DNA of 64,000 nucleotides from an uncultured Ruminococcus sp. (GTDB lineage Bacteria > Bacillota > Clostridia > Oscillospirales > Ruminococcaceae): positions 43,284-107,283 of the forward strand of contig CANQVK010000004.1 in NCBI GenBank assembly GCA_947627275.1. Direction: 5' to 3'. This document shows, one piece after another, positions 44,096-53,800 of this stretch. The position numbers and the translations under genes were made by a program. Within the stretch, counting starts at the first letter, position 1, and each line of letters begins with the position of its first letter. The notes beneath the pieces were generated by a model. It was given only the letters and a program-made list of their open reading frames with translations. It did no database searches and was not told where the DNA came from.

Positions 44096-45289
44096 TTATG
44101 TGTTTGTGAGCCAGTCCGAAAAGTCGATGATCTTTATGCCTTCATACTGATAGGCATCGTGGCGTGTCCTTGCGATCAGCATCTTGGGATAAGCATCCTT
44201 AATGGACAGCAGCGGTGATACCTCACGCTGAAAAGTTTTTTCATCGGTGATACTATCCGAAACCTGAATATACAGCTTCTCATCACGCTTGATCGCTACA
44301 AAGTCAACCTCTTTCTTGTAAAGGACACCGACATAAACCTCATAGCCACGGCGAAGCAGTTCAATAGCTACAATATTTTCAAGCACTCTGCCGTAGTCCA
44401 TATTCTTCGTTCCGAGCTTTGCATAGCGGAAGGAATGATCGCTGAGGTAGTATTTCTCATTTGTCGAGAGATATTTCTTTCCCTTGATGTCATATCGGCG
44501 TACTTTATAAAATGCAAAGGCATTGCAGAGATACTGCATATATGAGCTGACAGTCTTATGGTTGATCTTGTCCTTATGGCTGTTAAAAGTATCAGCAATG
44601 GATCTGGCAGATGTGAGGTTCGAGATATTATCCATGAGAAAGTCAGCAAGTCTGTCCATAAGAATCGTATTGCGAATTTTATACTTTTTGCGAATATCCC
44701 TGATGATCAGAGTATTAAAGACTTCTGCAATATAGTCATATTTCGCTTGGGCGTCCTTATACACATAAGAGCCAGCCATACCGCCTTCGCAGACATATTT
44801 ATCAAAGGCAGTGTAGAGGTCAGTATATGCAAAGTATTTTACATATTCAGCAAAGGAAAACGGATAGACCTTGATCTCGAAAGTTCTTCCTGTGAACAGT
44901 GTTGCAAGATCGGAGCTTAACAGAAACGCATTAGAGCCTGTGATATAAATATCGAATTTTTCTGATGCGTGTAAGCCATTTATTGCCTTTTCAAAATTAT
45001 TGCACATCTGTATTTCATCTATCAGAACGAAATTATCAGCGCCTTCCTTGTAGGCTGCGTTGATATAGTCATACAACGGTCTATATTCTGTCAGATCATC
45101 AAAATCGGGCAAATTGAAGTTGATGTGTATGATATTGGCAGTCTCGATGTTAGCACTCACATGGCTTTTGAATGCTTCCAGCAGTTTGGACTTACCGCTT
45201 CGGCGGACACCTGTTATGACCTTTATATCAGGAGTACCGATCACATTTATCACTTTTTCGAGATAGTCTTTTCGTTCAATCAGTTTCAT
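44096..45289 (-). CDS. AAA ATPase with DUF4143 domain
   Basis: 397 aa. AAA_14-type ATPase with Walker A GVRRSGKS (27-34), Walker B FVLIDEIQM (about 92-100) and TGSNAFLLSSDLATLFTGR, then a C-terminal DUF4143 domain with the restriction-nuclease-like fold (ENIVAIELLRRGYEVYVG, EVDFVAIKRDEKLYIQVS). Physiological role unknown; defence, toxin-like or housekeeping roles are proposed for the family. Minus strand amid plus-strand ICE genes and bracketed by 35-bp repeats, so probably an inserted cassette. AAAGGAG and a TATAAT (complement of 45314-45319) precede the start. Confidence 0.88.
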   Translation of the reverse strand: MKLIERKDYLEKVINVIGTPDIKVITGVRRSGKSKLLEAFKSHVSANIETANIIHINFNLPDFDDLTEYRPLYDYINAAYKEGADNFVLIDEIQMCNNFEKAINGLHASEKFDIYITGSNAFLLSSDLATLFTGRTFEIKVYPFSFAEYVKYFAYTDLYTAFDKYVCEGGMAGSYVYKDAQAKYDYIAEVFNTLIIRDIRKKYKIRNTILMDRLADFLMDNISNLTSARSIADTFNSHKDKINHKTVSSYMQYLCNAFAFYKVRRYDIKGKKYLSTNEKYYLSDHSFRYAKLGTKNMDYGRVLENIVAIELLRRGYEVYVGVLYKKEVDFVAIKRDEKLYIQVSDSITDEKTFQREVSPLLSIKDAYPKMLIARTRHDAYQYEGIKIIDFSDWLTNT

Positions 45290-45326
45290 AAGAACTCACG
45301 CTCCTTTAACCTTATTATACCATGAA

Positions 45327-45429
45327 GCAAAAATGCTTGCTTGCAAGGGCATTTTTGCGAAGCCGTCAATAAGCACAGCGGACGAAAGTCCGCAAAGGGG
45401 CGCAAGCCCCTCGCCTTGCGTCAGCAAGG
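45327..45429. other. Cluster of four consecutive hairpins
   Basis: GCAAAAATGC/GCATTTTTGC (45327-45358), GCGGAC-GAAA-GTCCGC (45378-45393), GGGGC-GCAA-GCCCC (45397-45410) and CCTTGC-GTCA-GCAAGG (45414-45429). The two middle loops are GNRA tetraloops, which suggests a structured RNA or folded single-stranded DNA. It lies between the ATPase start and its right-hand 35-bp site. Confidence 0.6.
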
Positions 45430-45455
45430 TGTATGTGTTTATTATACCACATCTA

Positions 45456-45490
45456 TTTCCCGAAATCAAGTGATTTTCGATTTTGGGAAA
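45456..45490. repeat. 35-bp symmetric site, right flank of the ATPase cassette
   Basis: TTTCCCGAAATC and GATTTTGGGAAA arms (11 of 12 complementary) around an 11-bp centre. Same length and orientation as the site at 44052-44086. It ends 24 bp before the topoisomerase start. Confidence 0.65.
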
Positions 45491-45513
45491 TAAAAATGAA
45501 AGGAAGTCGATAT

Positions 45514-47541
45514 ATGGCAATTCTAATCGTGGGCGAAAAGCCCAGTGTAAGCCGTGCAATCAGTTCCGTAGTAGGTGCGGACGCTACAAAGAAAGGTTAC
45601 ACCGAAGGCAACGGATATATTGTATCGTGGTGTGTCGGTCATTTGGTAGGCTTGAAGTTTCCGAATGACTACGGCAACGGCTGGAATCAGAAATGGAGCT
45701 TTTCTCAGCTTCCTATGATTCCCGACAACTGGCTGTTTCAGATTACGGACAGCACAAAGGCTCAGTACAATCTTCTGAAAAACCTTATGAATAAGGACGA
45801 GGTAACAGAGATCATCTGTGCGACCGATGCGGACAGAGAGGGAGAATGTATCTTCCGCTATGTGTATAACATGGCTCGGTGCCGCAAGCCTGTGAAGCGT
45901 TTATGGGTTTCTTCTCTTGAGGAATCCGCTATCCGCAAGGCACTTTCTAATATGAAGCCTATGTCCGCATACGATAACCTGTTCAATGCAGGCTATGCCC
46001 GTGCAAGAGCAGACTGGCTTGTGGGTATGAACGGCTCTCGGCTGTTTTCCGTTCGATATGGCGGTAAGCTCAATATCGGCAGAGTGCAGACACCTACTCT
46101 TGCAATGATCGTTCAGCGTGATGCGGAGGTAAACGGCTTTGTAAAGCAGAAGTATTTTACAGCTGACCTCAACTGCGGTGCTTTTACGTTATCATCTGCA
46201 AGGATTGATGATGAGAAGTCTGCCGATGCGCTTGTATCTGCCTGTGACGGCAGTACGGTCACTATCAGCTCTGTCAAGCGTGAGGTCAAGACCGATAAAG
46301 CACCAAAGCTCTACGATCTGACAACCTTACAGCGTGAAGCAAACAAGGCTTTTGGCTACACGGCGCAGCAGACACTTGACTATACTCAGTCACTTTATGA
46401 GGGTAAGCTCGTCACTTATCCCCGCACCGACAGCCAGTATCTCAGCGATGATATGGCTCAGACAGCTCTTGAAGTGACGAAGCTCTGTGACAGCTATTTC
46501 GGGTTTGGTATTGCCCATACGCCTGACATACAGAAGGTTATCAATAACAGCAAAGTATCAGGGCATCATGCAATTATCCCCACAAGCGGTATCGCCACGG
46601 CTGATCTTTCTTCTCTGCCGACAGGTGAAAAGAATATCCTTACCCTGATCGCCACTAAGCTGATCTGTGCAACGGCTCCGGCTCATAAGTACGATGCTGT
46701 CAAGTTGACGGGTATCTGCAACGGCACGGAGTTTACGGCAACAGGCAGAACCGTCCTTGATATGGGGTGGAAACGCTTTATCAGGCAGACCGACAAGGAA
46801 AAGCCCGATGAAAAAGCTCTTCCTGCGGTATCTGAGGGACAGACTTTCACGGTAGCAGCAAGCAATGGCGAACATTTCACAAGTCCTCCGAAGCCCTACA
46901 CGGAAGATACGCTGTTATCTGCTATGGAACGTGCAGGCAACGAGGACTATGACGATGATACGGAGAAAAAGGGACTCGGTACTCCTGCGACACGGGCCGC
47001 AACCATTGAATCACTTGTGAAAAACGGCTATGTGGAGCGTGACGGCAAACAACTCAGGGCGACGGATAAGGGCAAAGAGCTTGTGACAGTTGTTCCCGAT
47101 GAGGTCAAGTCCGCAAAGCTGACCGCTGAATGGGAATCGAAGTTACAGCAGATTGAACACGGTGAGCTGCCCGAAACTGTGTTCATGTCCGGTATTCAGC
47201 ATTTTATCACTGATATGTGCAGAAAATACGGCTCTGTCGATAAGTCCGTTTCTCTTTCGGACGGTGGCAATGAGCCTGTTGGCAAATGCCCGAAGTGCGG
47301 TGCTGATGTTGTCAAGGGTAAGTTTGGCTGGTATTGCAAGGGTAAGTGCGGTATGAATATCGCAAAGGTGTACGGCGTGGAGCTATCCGATACCCAGGTC
47401 AAGGGACTGTTTGACGGCAAGTCCACAAGCTACACATCTAAGGGCAAAAAGACTATTGTCCGCCCTGAGATCGTGGAGAATCCGTACAACGGGAAGATGT
47501 ACTATCAGTGGAAAACGGAGAGGGGTAATAAGAATGGATAA
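45514..47541 (+). CDS. topB: DNA topoisomerase III
   Basis: 675-aa type IA topoisomerase. N-terminal TOPRIM (AILIVGEKPSVSRAI; CATDADREGE at about 103-112), active-site Tyr302 in TYPRTDSQYL, LGTPATRAATIE further on, and a C-terminal zinc ribbon-like segment (CPKCGADVVKGKFGWYCKGKCG, about 591-612). ICE-borne copies decatenate or relax element DNA during transfer or replication. The ATG at 45514 has AAAGGA upstream; 27 upstream codons in the frame cross the 35-bp repeat and are rejected. The next gene overlaps its 3' end by 8 bp. Confidence 0.95.
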   Translation: MAILIVGEKPSVSRAISSVVGADATKKGYTEGNGYIVSWCVGHLVGLKFPNDYGNGWNQKWSFSQLPMIPDNWLFQITDSTKAQYNLLKNLMNKDEVTEIICATDADREGECIFRYVYNMARCRKPVKRLWVSSLEESAIRKALSNMKPMSAYDNLFNAGYARARADWLVGMNGSRLFSVRYGGKLNIGRVQTPTLAMIVQRDAEVNGFVKQKYFTADLNCGAFTLSSARIDDEKSADALVSACDGSTVTISSVKREVKTDKAPKLYDLTTLQREANKAFGYTAQQTLDYTQSLYEGKLVTYPRTDSQYLSDDMAQTALEVTKLCDSYFGFGIAHTPDIQKVINNSKVSGHHAIIPTSGIATADLSSLPTGEKNILTLIATKLICATAPAHKYDAVKLTGICNGTEFTATGRTVLDMGWKRFIRQTDKEKPDEKALPAVSEGQTFTVAASNGEHFTSPPKPYTEDTLLSAMERAGNEDYDDDTEKKGLGTPATRAATIESLVKNGYVERDGKQLRATDKGKELVTVVPDEVKSAKLTAEWESKLQQIEHGELPETVFMSGIQHFITDMCRKYGSVDKSVSLSDGGNEPVGKCPKCGADVVKGKFGWYCKGKCGMNIAKVYGVELSDTQVKGLFDGKSTSYTSKGKKTIVRPEIVENPYNGKMYYQWKTERGNKNG

Positions 47542-48046
47542 CAACCAGCTTGCGGAAGCTGCAAAGATCCTCGGTGTCTCCGAGGACAGCATTTCCGCTA
47601 TGGACGATGAGATCAAAAAGAGTATGACAGCGGTCTTTGAGACTATCTCTGTCAGGAACGATGAGGACAAGAAGGCAGTCTTTGAAGCACTCGACAATCT
47701 GTGGCAGAAAGGCTCGGTATATATCGGACTTGATGAGGTTGCAAAATCAACTGGCATTTTGCTTGTGACACTCCGCAGCCTTGATTACGATACTCAGCAG
47801 GCTATCGTTTATGAGTTCATGATGGATAGCTCGCATACAGAGCGTTTTTATGACCTTGTGAACAAGGCACTTGCAGTTTCAGAGCTTGGCAATGTTGCAA
47901 AGCTGATCGGTGTTCCTGTGCGTGAGCTGAGGTCGCTCCCTCGCCGTATTCAGGAAAATATCTGCGGTGCGTACACAATGGAGTACGATGTCGACAGCAC
48001 AAACATTGACCTGATCGACCACATCAGGGAGATGATCGCACCGTGA
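47534..48046 (+). CDS. Conserved ICE protein of unknown function
   Basis: 170 aa, all-helical, acidic (MDNNQLAEAAKILGVSEDSISAMDDEIKKSM). It has an internal repeat-like pair: AAKILGVSEDSISAMDDEIKKSMTAVFE and VAKLIGVPVRELRSLPRRIQENICGAYTME. Overlaps topB by 8 bp and the next gene by 4 bp. AGAGAGGGG lies upstream. No known family. Confidence 0.6.
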   Translation: MDNNQLAEAAKILGVSEDSISAMDDEIKKSMTAVFETISVRNDEDKKAVFEALDNLWQKGSVYIGLDEVAKSTGILLVTLRSLDYDTQQAIVYEFMMDSSHTERFYDLVNKALAVSELGNVAKLIGVPVRELRSLPRRIQENICGAYTMEYDVDSTNIDLIDHIREMIAP

Positions 48047-48738
48047 CAGAGTTTCTATATATCGCAGGCATAGATATTGCTTCTATTGCCAACAAAGAGT
48101 TTATCCGCATTGATACGGATAAGGCGCAGGAGATATGCGTAGCACTCGACAAAAGCGGTATTCCTTTTTCAGCCCGATACGGTGAAAACGAAATGGTGCT
48201 GACCTATGACGGCAGTTACAAGGAACAGGTCGAGGAGATCATCGCAAAGGCGCAGTCCGGCGATTATGGAGCCTTGCTACGTGAACTGCAAGTCTGCGGA
48301 GAGCCTGACGGTTATTATCGTCTCTTAGGAGAAGTTGCAGAGCTATTGAACACAACAATCGGAGCATTGAAAAACCGTCCCGATGAGGTTCGGCTTGCAC
48401 TCTGCAAGACCTATGTGGATTTTTGGCTCTGCGATACTCCCACGCTTCAGCGTGAGCTTGACCGTGTGATCTCCGTGAACGGCAGAACGATCTCGGATAT
48501 TCAGGAACATGAGAAAATCAAGGAAAAAGCGAAAGCTCCTTCTGTCCCTGAACAGAGTGCAGCGGATACAGTTCCGACTTTGAATGAGCTATTTGACGAT
48601 TATTTTCGCCGTAACAGTCATTCGCATTTTTCAAGAGAAAGACATCAACACTTGGCTGAGATCGCCCGTCGCAGACAGCAGAGCGAACAGGAGCGTATCA
48701 TTCAGAACGAAGAAAGAGAAAGGAAGTTCAGACCATGA
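48043..48738 (+). CDS. ICE protein with recurrent alpha/beta module
   Basis: 231 aa from a GTG overlapping the previous stop. Residues about 15-70 (KEFIRIDTDKAQEICVALDKSGIPFSARYGENEMVLTYDG) carry a short module that recurs in the next two ICE proteins. Residues about 90-150 (LGEVAELLNTTIGALKNRPDEVRLALCKTYVDFWLCDTPTLQREL) are shared with the 59654-60106 protein of the nested element. Charged C-terminal tail. Function unknown, probably tied to the primase/processing proteins that follow. Confidence 0.65.
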   Translation: MTEFLYIAGIDIASIANKEFIRIDTDKAQEICVALDKSGIPFSARYGENEMVLTYDGSYKEQVEEIIAKAQSGDYGALLRELQVCGEPDGYYRLLGEVAELLNTTIGALKNRPDEVRLALCKTYVDFWLCDTPTLQRELDRVISVNGRTISDIQEHEKIKEKAKAPSVPEQSAADTVPTLNELFDDYFRRNSHSHFSRERHQHLAEIARRRQQSEQERIIQNEERERKFRP

Positions 48739-48773
48739 AGAAGATTATCATCTTCATCAAGCGCAGAAAGTGA
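48735..48773 (+). CDS. Possible 12-codon coupled peptide
   Basis: ATG overlaps the preceding stop by ATGA and encodes MKKIIIFIKRRK; AGGAAG lies upstream. It ends 9 bp before the next start and may only serve re-initiation. Confidence 0.25.
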   Translation: MKKIIIFIKRRK

Positions 48774-48781
48774 GGTAGCCT

Positions 48782-50830
48782 ATGCCCGTACAGGATAATG
48801 ACGATAAGAGAACCGCCGACCAGCCTGCGGTCGATGCGGAAGAACTGAGGAGAAAGCAGGCTCAGTCTCTGGACCAGCAGCAGGACGAGAACAGCGTTCA
48901 GAATCCGGGAAAACTTCTTCCTCTACTTAACGCAAAGGCGGAACATCATCAGAGCCGTATCGACTCTCTTGATGAAAAAATCGCCAATCAAACTGATAAG
49001 ATCGACCGCAACAAGGCAAATATTGAAGCCCTCAGTGCAAAGGCTGATAAGCTTGAAGATACCAACCGTATGCTGAAAGCTACTATCGGCAATCTGCCGG
49101 GTATCGGTGCTGTTATCGCCAATAACGAGAAGCGTATTCAGGCTATCCGTGAGGAGAAGATTCCTGAGCGACAGCAGAAGATCGACCAAGCGTGGAAGAA
49201 GATCGACAAATTTACCGCAAAGCGTGACCGTATAGAACACAAGCTCAATCGTGTGATTGCTCTGAATGACACGATCAAGAGCTTTTCTATCGGCTTTAAT
49301 AAGGAACGCCGTGAAGCCTTTGCCGATGCTTTGACACGGCTGAACGGTGCGACTGTTGATTGCCTGAGCGATAAGAAAGCAACACTTGAAGCGAAAAAGC
49401 AGAGAATCCTTGATACCTATAATGATCCTGCAACAAGTGTTGTTGACAAGTATAATCTCTCCGAACAGCTCAAAGATGTGAATGAGCGTATTTCAGAACT
49501 TGATGATAAGATCATGAAGCTCGCCCGTCCTGAAACGCACTATGAGGAGCAGACCAACGATCAGCTTGATGCTTCTATGAAGCTGACCGGAGATAAGCTC
49601 GGTGAAATGGTTCAGAAAGGCACTATGGATATGCCGACACTTGCTGAGACTGCTGTTCAGGCGGCGCAGGAGGTCGAAACTCTTGACCGTTCTAAGGTCG
49701 CTGAACTTGCAGATCAGTTCAATATTCAGCCCCTTGTCAATGTGGAGATGCAGCTTGAAGATGATTACAACATGATCGACGGTATCATCAACAACGGCTC
49801 TAAAGCGGACATAGACAAGGCAAAGGCAGAGCTTTCTGAGGGTATTAAGTCTATGGAGAGCCTTGCAGAAAACCCCTTTGTTCCGCCGGAAATGAGGGAT
49901 AACGCTGTTGAGGAGCTTGCAAAAATGAAAAGTCAGCTTGAGCTTCTCAATATGCACGAAGAAGTCGAGGTAGATAGCTGGCTGTCGGATATGCTTGATA
50001 AGGGTGATGCCGTTTTTACAGATGACGGCGGTTTCAAGGTGAACCCTGATTATTACAAGGAATTGCCCCGAAATGACCGTCATGTGGAGACCATGACAGA
50101 GGTTCAGGCGGCAGAGGTCATGTCGGCTCTAATGTCGGCAGGAGTAAAGTTCTCCGCTGCTACTAAGTGCGAGGATAAGGTCGGCATTACCGTTTCCAAG
50201 CAGGACGTTCCTGTGCTGAATGATGTGATGTATGCTTCTATCAGAAAGATCGCACATACCGAAGCTGCAAAGGAGAACGCCGGTAAGGGTGAGAAAGGCA
50301 GGTATGAGACTGTCAATCCCGAATACTATGCTTCTCTTTCCAAAGAGCAGAGACACACCCGTGTTGAGCCGATTGATACCGCAAGGAAAATTGCAGGAGA
50401 ACTGCAAAAACAGAATACCCCTTATTCTGCGGTAGTACGCAAGAATGATACGGTAGCAATTACCGTTTCTAAGGAAAACGCTCAGGCATATAAGCAGATC
50501 GAGAGTGATGTCAAGGGTGAAAGAGCCGTTGAGCTTGTAAATTCTGAGCTTTTCAAGGCACTCCCGAAACAGGAGCGTTTCACTCGTCGTATGGACGAGG
50601 GGCAGGCTCGTAAGAAGTCGGCAGAGCTGACAGCTAAGGGCGTGGAGCATTCCGCTGTGTTCGGAGGTGAGAAATCTGCGGTCACGGTCGCAAAGAAGGA
50701 TTCCCAAAGAGCTTTCTTTTCCCGTGGCAAAATGCATAGAGATGCCCAGCGTATCAGCGGTCGAGGTCAGCAGAACCCTCAGCAGAGACAGCAGACACCC
50801 AAAAAGAGAAATAATCAGGGGTTGGAATAA
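48782..50830 (+). CDS. Coiled-coil protein with three repeated modules
   Basis: 682 aa. Long coiled coil (about 30-260: RIDSLDEKIANQTDKIDRNK), helical middle, then three tandem copies of a ~60-residue module: NPDYYKELPRNDRHVETM..., NPEYYASLSKEQRHTRVEP... and NSELFKALPKQERFTRRMD.... Each continues as A-x-x-L-x3-G/N-x-x-(F/Y)SA...(I/V)TVxK. Basic Gln/Arg-rich end. Encoded 3 bp before the giant primase gene, which carries related modules; they probably act together in element DNA processing. AGGTAG precedes the ATG. Confidence 0.65.
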   Translation: MPVQDNDDKRTADQPAVDAEELRRKQAQSLDQQQDENSVQNPGKLLPLLNAKAEHHQSRIDSLDEKIANQTDKIDRNKANIEALSAKADKLEDTNRMLKATIGNLPGIGAVIANNEKRIQAIREEKIPERQQKIDQAWKKIDKFTAKRDRIEHKLNRVIALNDTIKSFSIGFNKERREAFADALTRLNGATVDCLSDKKATLEAKKQRILDTYNDPATSVVDKYNLSEQLKDVNERISELDDKIMKLARPETHYEEQTNDQLDASMKLTGDKLGEMVQKGTMDMPTLAETAVQAAQEVETLDRSKVAELADQFNIQPLVNVEMQLEDDYNMIDGIINNGSKADIDKAKAELSEGIKSMESLAENPFVPPEMRDNAVEELAKMKSQLELLNMHEEVEVDSWLSDMLDKGDAVFTDDGGFKVNPDYYKELPRNDRHVETMTEVQAAEVMSALMSAGVKFSAATKCEDKVGITVSKQDVPVLNDVMYASIRKIAHTEAAKENAGKGEKGRYETVNPEYYASLSKEQRHTRVEPIDTARKIAGELQKQNTPYSAVVRKNDTVAITVSKENAQAYKQIESDVKGERAVELVNSELFKALPKQERFTRRMDEGQARKKSAELTAKGVEHSAVFGGEKSAVTVAKKDSQRAFFSRGKMHRDAQRISGRGQQNPQQRQQTPKKRNNQGLE

Positions 50831-50833
50831 CAG

Positions 50834-53800
50834 ATGAGAATTACTGATGAACAGAAAGAAAGGGCGAACCTCGTCAATCTTCCTCAGTTTCTCATGTCTC
50901 ACGGCTTTGACCTGAAAAAGGTCGGCAAAGAGTATGTGTGGAAGGAACATGACAGCCTGCATATCAAGGACAACGGTCCGGGCGAACGTGGTCAATGGTT
51001 CAGGTTCAGCGAAAACAAGGGCGGCGATAATATCGGCTTACTCCGTGAATATATGGATATGTCCTTTATTGATGCTGTTGAAGCCCTCACGGGTGAGCAT
51101 ATTGACCGCACCTATACTCCGTCCCACACATACGAACCCAAACCTGTTCAGCAAACGGCAAGGGAGCTTTCCCTTGCCGAAGCTGATAATTGCAGGCGTG
51201 TGTTTGCGTATCTGTGCAAGACCAGAGGACTTGACTATGATATGCTTTCCGCACTTGTAAAGAAAGGCGTTATTTCTCAGGAAGAAAAGACAGGCAATGT
51301 GCTTTTCAAATATTTCGATACAGACGGAAAAGTTATCGGTGCTGAAAAGGTCGGCACTTCCACGGAGCATAAATTCAAAGGCATTGCAACAGGCTCGGTT
51401 GGCGGTCACGGCTTTGAGGTAGTACGCGGCACCGGAGAAAAGGCTTTTTTCTTTGAGTCGGCAATAGATATGCTTTCATATCTGCAAATGCACAGCAAAG
51501 AGCTTGATAATTGCAGGCTTGTTTCCATGATGGGCGTGAAGCCAAGTATCGTCCTTGATACGATGCTCCGTCATAATATCGCTGCTGAGAACGTATTTTT
51601 ATGCTCCGATAACGATACGGCAGGCAATGAATTTGCCCAGCGTTTGCAGGAGCAGTATCCCGATATGAAGCGTATCATCACTCCAGATACATATAAAGAC
51701 TGGAATGATATGCTCAGGGGTATTCCAAAAGTTGTAGAACAAGAGACTGAAAAGAAGGAGGTTGACAGCATGGCTGACCTTATTACATACGGCAACCAAA
51801 TGTGGCACAAGGCAACAGATAACAGAGATAAGAGCCTTGTGACGATTCAGGCTTCGGATTTTGCAAGATTGCAGGAACAGCTTGATAATTCGGGCATTAA
51901 CTACTATGCCTATGCCCGTGATAATTCCGTCATTATGGCGATCAATGATAAAGATGTGGAGTGGTTCAGGCAGATTGCAGGCACTCCCGATCTTGTACCG
52001 AACAAATCAAACAGACCATATTCTCCGCCCGAAAAAAACATCTTCGGTTCAACAGAGTATCGCTATATTCCGCAGAAAGAGTATCTTTCGGCTGACCGTG
52101 ATTTAGTCCTGAAAATGGCTGAGATCATGTCAAAGCGCAGTATGCAGTTTTCGGGCAGAGTCTATCCGTCCGGCAAGGGTACGCTGACGGTATCTCACGC
52201 TGACCTCTTTGCTGTCCGCAACATCAGGGACGAAGTTGTGAATATGCGTAATCAGTTTGCAAGTACCGATAAGGCGCAGGAAGTCGGCAACCGTGACTAT
52301 CGTGCGAACCGTGATACCCATTATTATATGAGCAAGCTCACACCCGAACAGTTCGGAAAGGTCAAGCCTTTCCTCGAAACAAGTGTGAGCTATCATGCTG
52401 TTGTCCGTGACGGCAAGGTCGCTTTTGCGGTGGATAAAGAGAACGCTCCTGCATTTCACAGGGCTTTGGAAAACGCTGTCCGTGAGGTAGATATGCTCAG
52501 GAGTATGGCTGACCTCGGTTTGCCTATGGAGCAGAATGTGGCACTCTCTCCCGTGGTTCATCGCCTTGCGGTGGAAGATGTAAAGCTCGATCTTGCTGAC
52601 TTTTTCGATAATCGTTATGATGATGCACAGTTCGGTGAAATGCTCTCTCTTGTTAATGCGTATCTGTCACAAGCTCTTTCGGAGCGTTACGGCGAACACT
52701 CCAAGCTCCATGATATGCTTGAAGCAAAGTCGAGTTTTGACCGCAGTATTGAGCTTTCTGACTTCTTTTCTCAGCACGATTTCTCCGATGGACAAAGGGC
52801 GGCTATTACCGCTATGTTTGTCGGTGATGTGACGAGAGGTCAGATCGACAGCATTGACGAGACTTTCACGGCTGAGGATATTCAGGCGTATGACGAGATT
52901 CTGCATAACGCTTTGCAGGAATCCGATGTAGCTGACTTTCTGACTGCCCATAAGCAGGCAGTTATTGACCGTGAGAATGCAAGCAGAGTTCCGACTGAGG
53001 AAGAAGTGCTGTTCCCGAAGGCTGACCTTGCGAAATTCCTTGCGGAGCGCACTCTTTCTTCTGATGAGTGGGAGGATATGGCGTATCCGCTGTTTGACAG
53101 CGGTTATCTTGATAAGCATAAGCCCAGCGACAAGGCTGCTTTCGGCTATCATCTTTCTGAGCCTGCGCTTTATGACCTCGCCCAGCGTTATCATGACGGA
53201 GAGGATATTCGCCGTGAGCTTGCTCTCGGACTTTTAGAGGGCAGTGGGGCCGCAGATATTGAGTTTATCTTTGAACAGGGTGAGATCTCAGACCGTACCT
53301 ATTATTATGCTGAAAACCTCCGCCACTCCCTGCATACGGAGAGGACTGAGGACGGTTTCAAGTGCAGTTTCGGCGGTATGGAACGTTTTGTTTCCTTTGA
53401 GGAAATCGGACAGGCTTTCATTGACCGTATCCATGAGGAATTTGACGATCTCGCTTTCTGGTGGGTTCGTGACGATTTGCAGGAGGCTGTTCCTGACATT
53501 TCCGATGAAAGGATCAGTGATCTTCTCACTGCATTTGACGGTGCTGCTATGGCTGATTGGGAAAAGGGAGATAACCGTTCGAAGCTCAACCGTATCAAAA
53601 AGGCTCTCTATGATATTCTCGGTGATGAAGTGCAGACCGAAAACGCTTTTGCTATCATCGCAAAGAAAAAGTATAATGTTACTTTTGAGCCTGAAAGAAA
53701 GCCCGACAGCCTTGAATTTCAATTCGGCTATTCTAAGGACGGCAATGACCGCTGGTTTACCGAAAGCGGTCTGCTGAGTGACTTTGCGGAAGAACACGGC

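Noticed and set aside
45327..45429. CRISPR-like repeats
   Set aside because: The units are unequal hairpins without a constant repeat or spacers.
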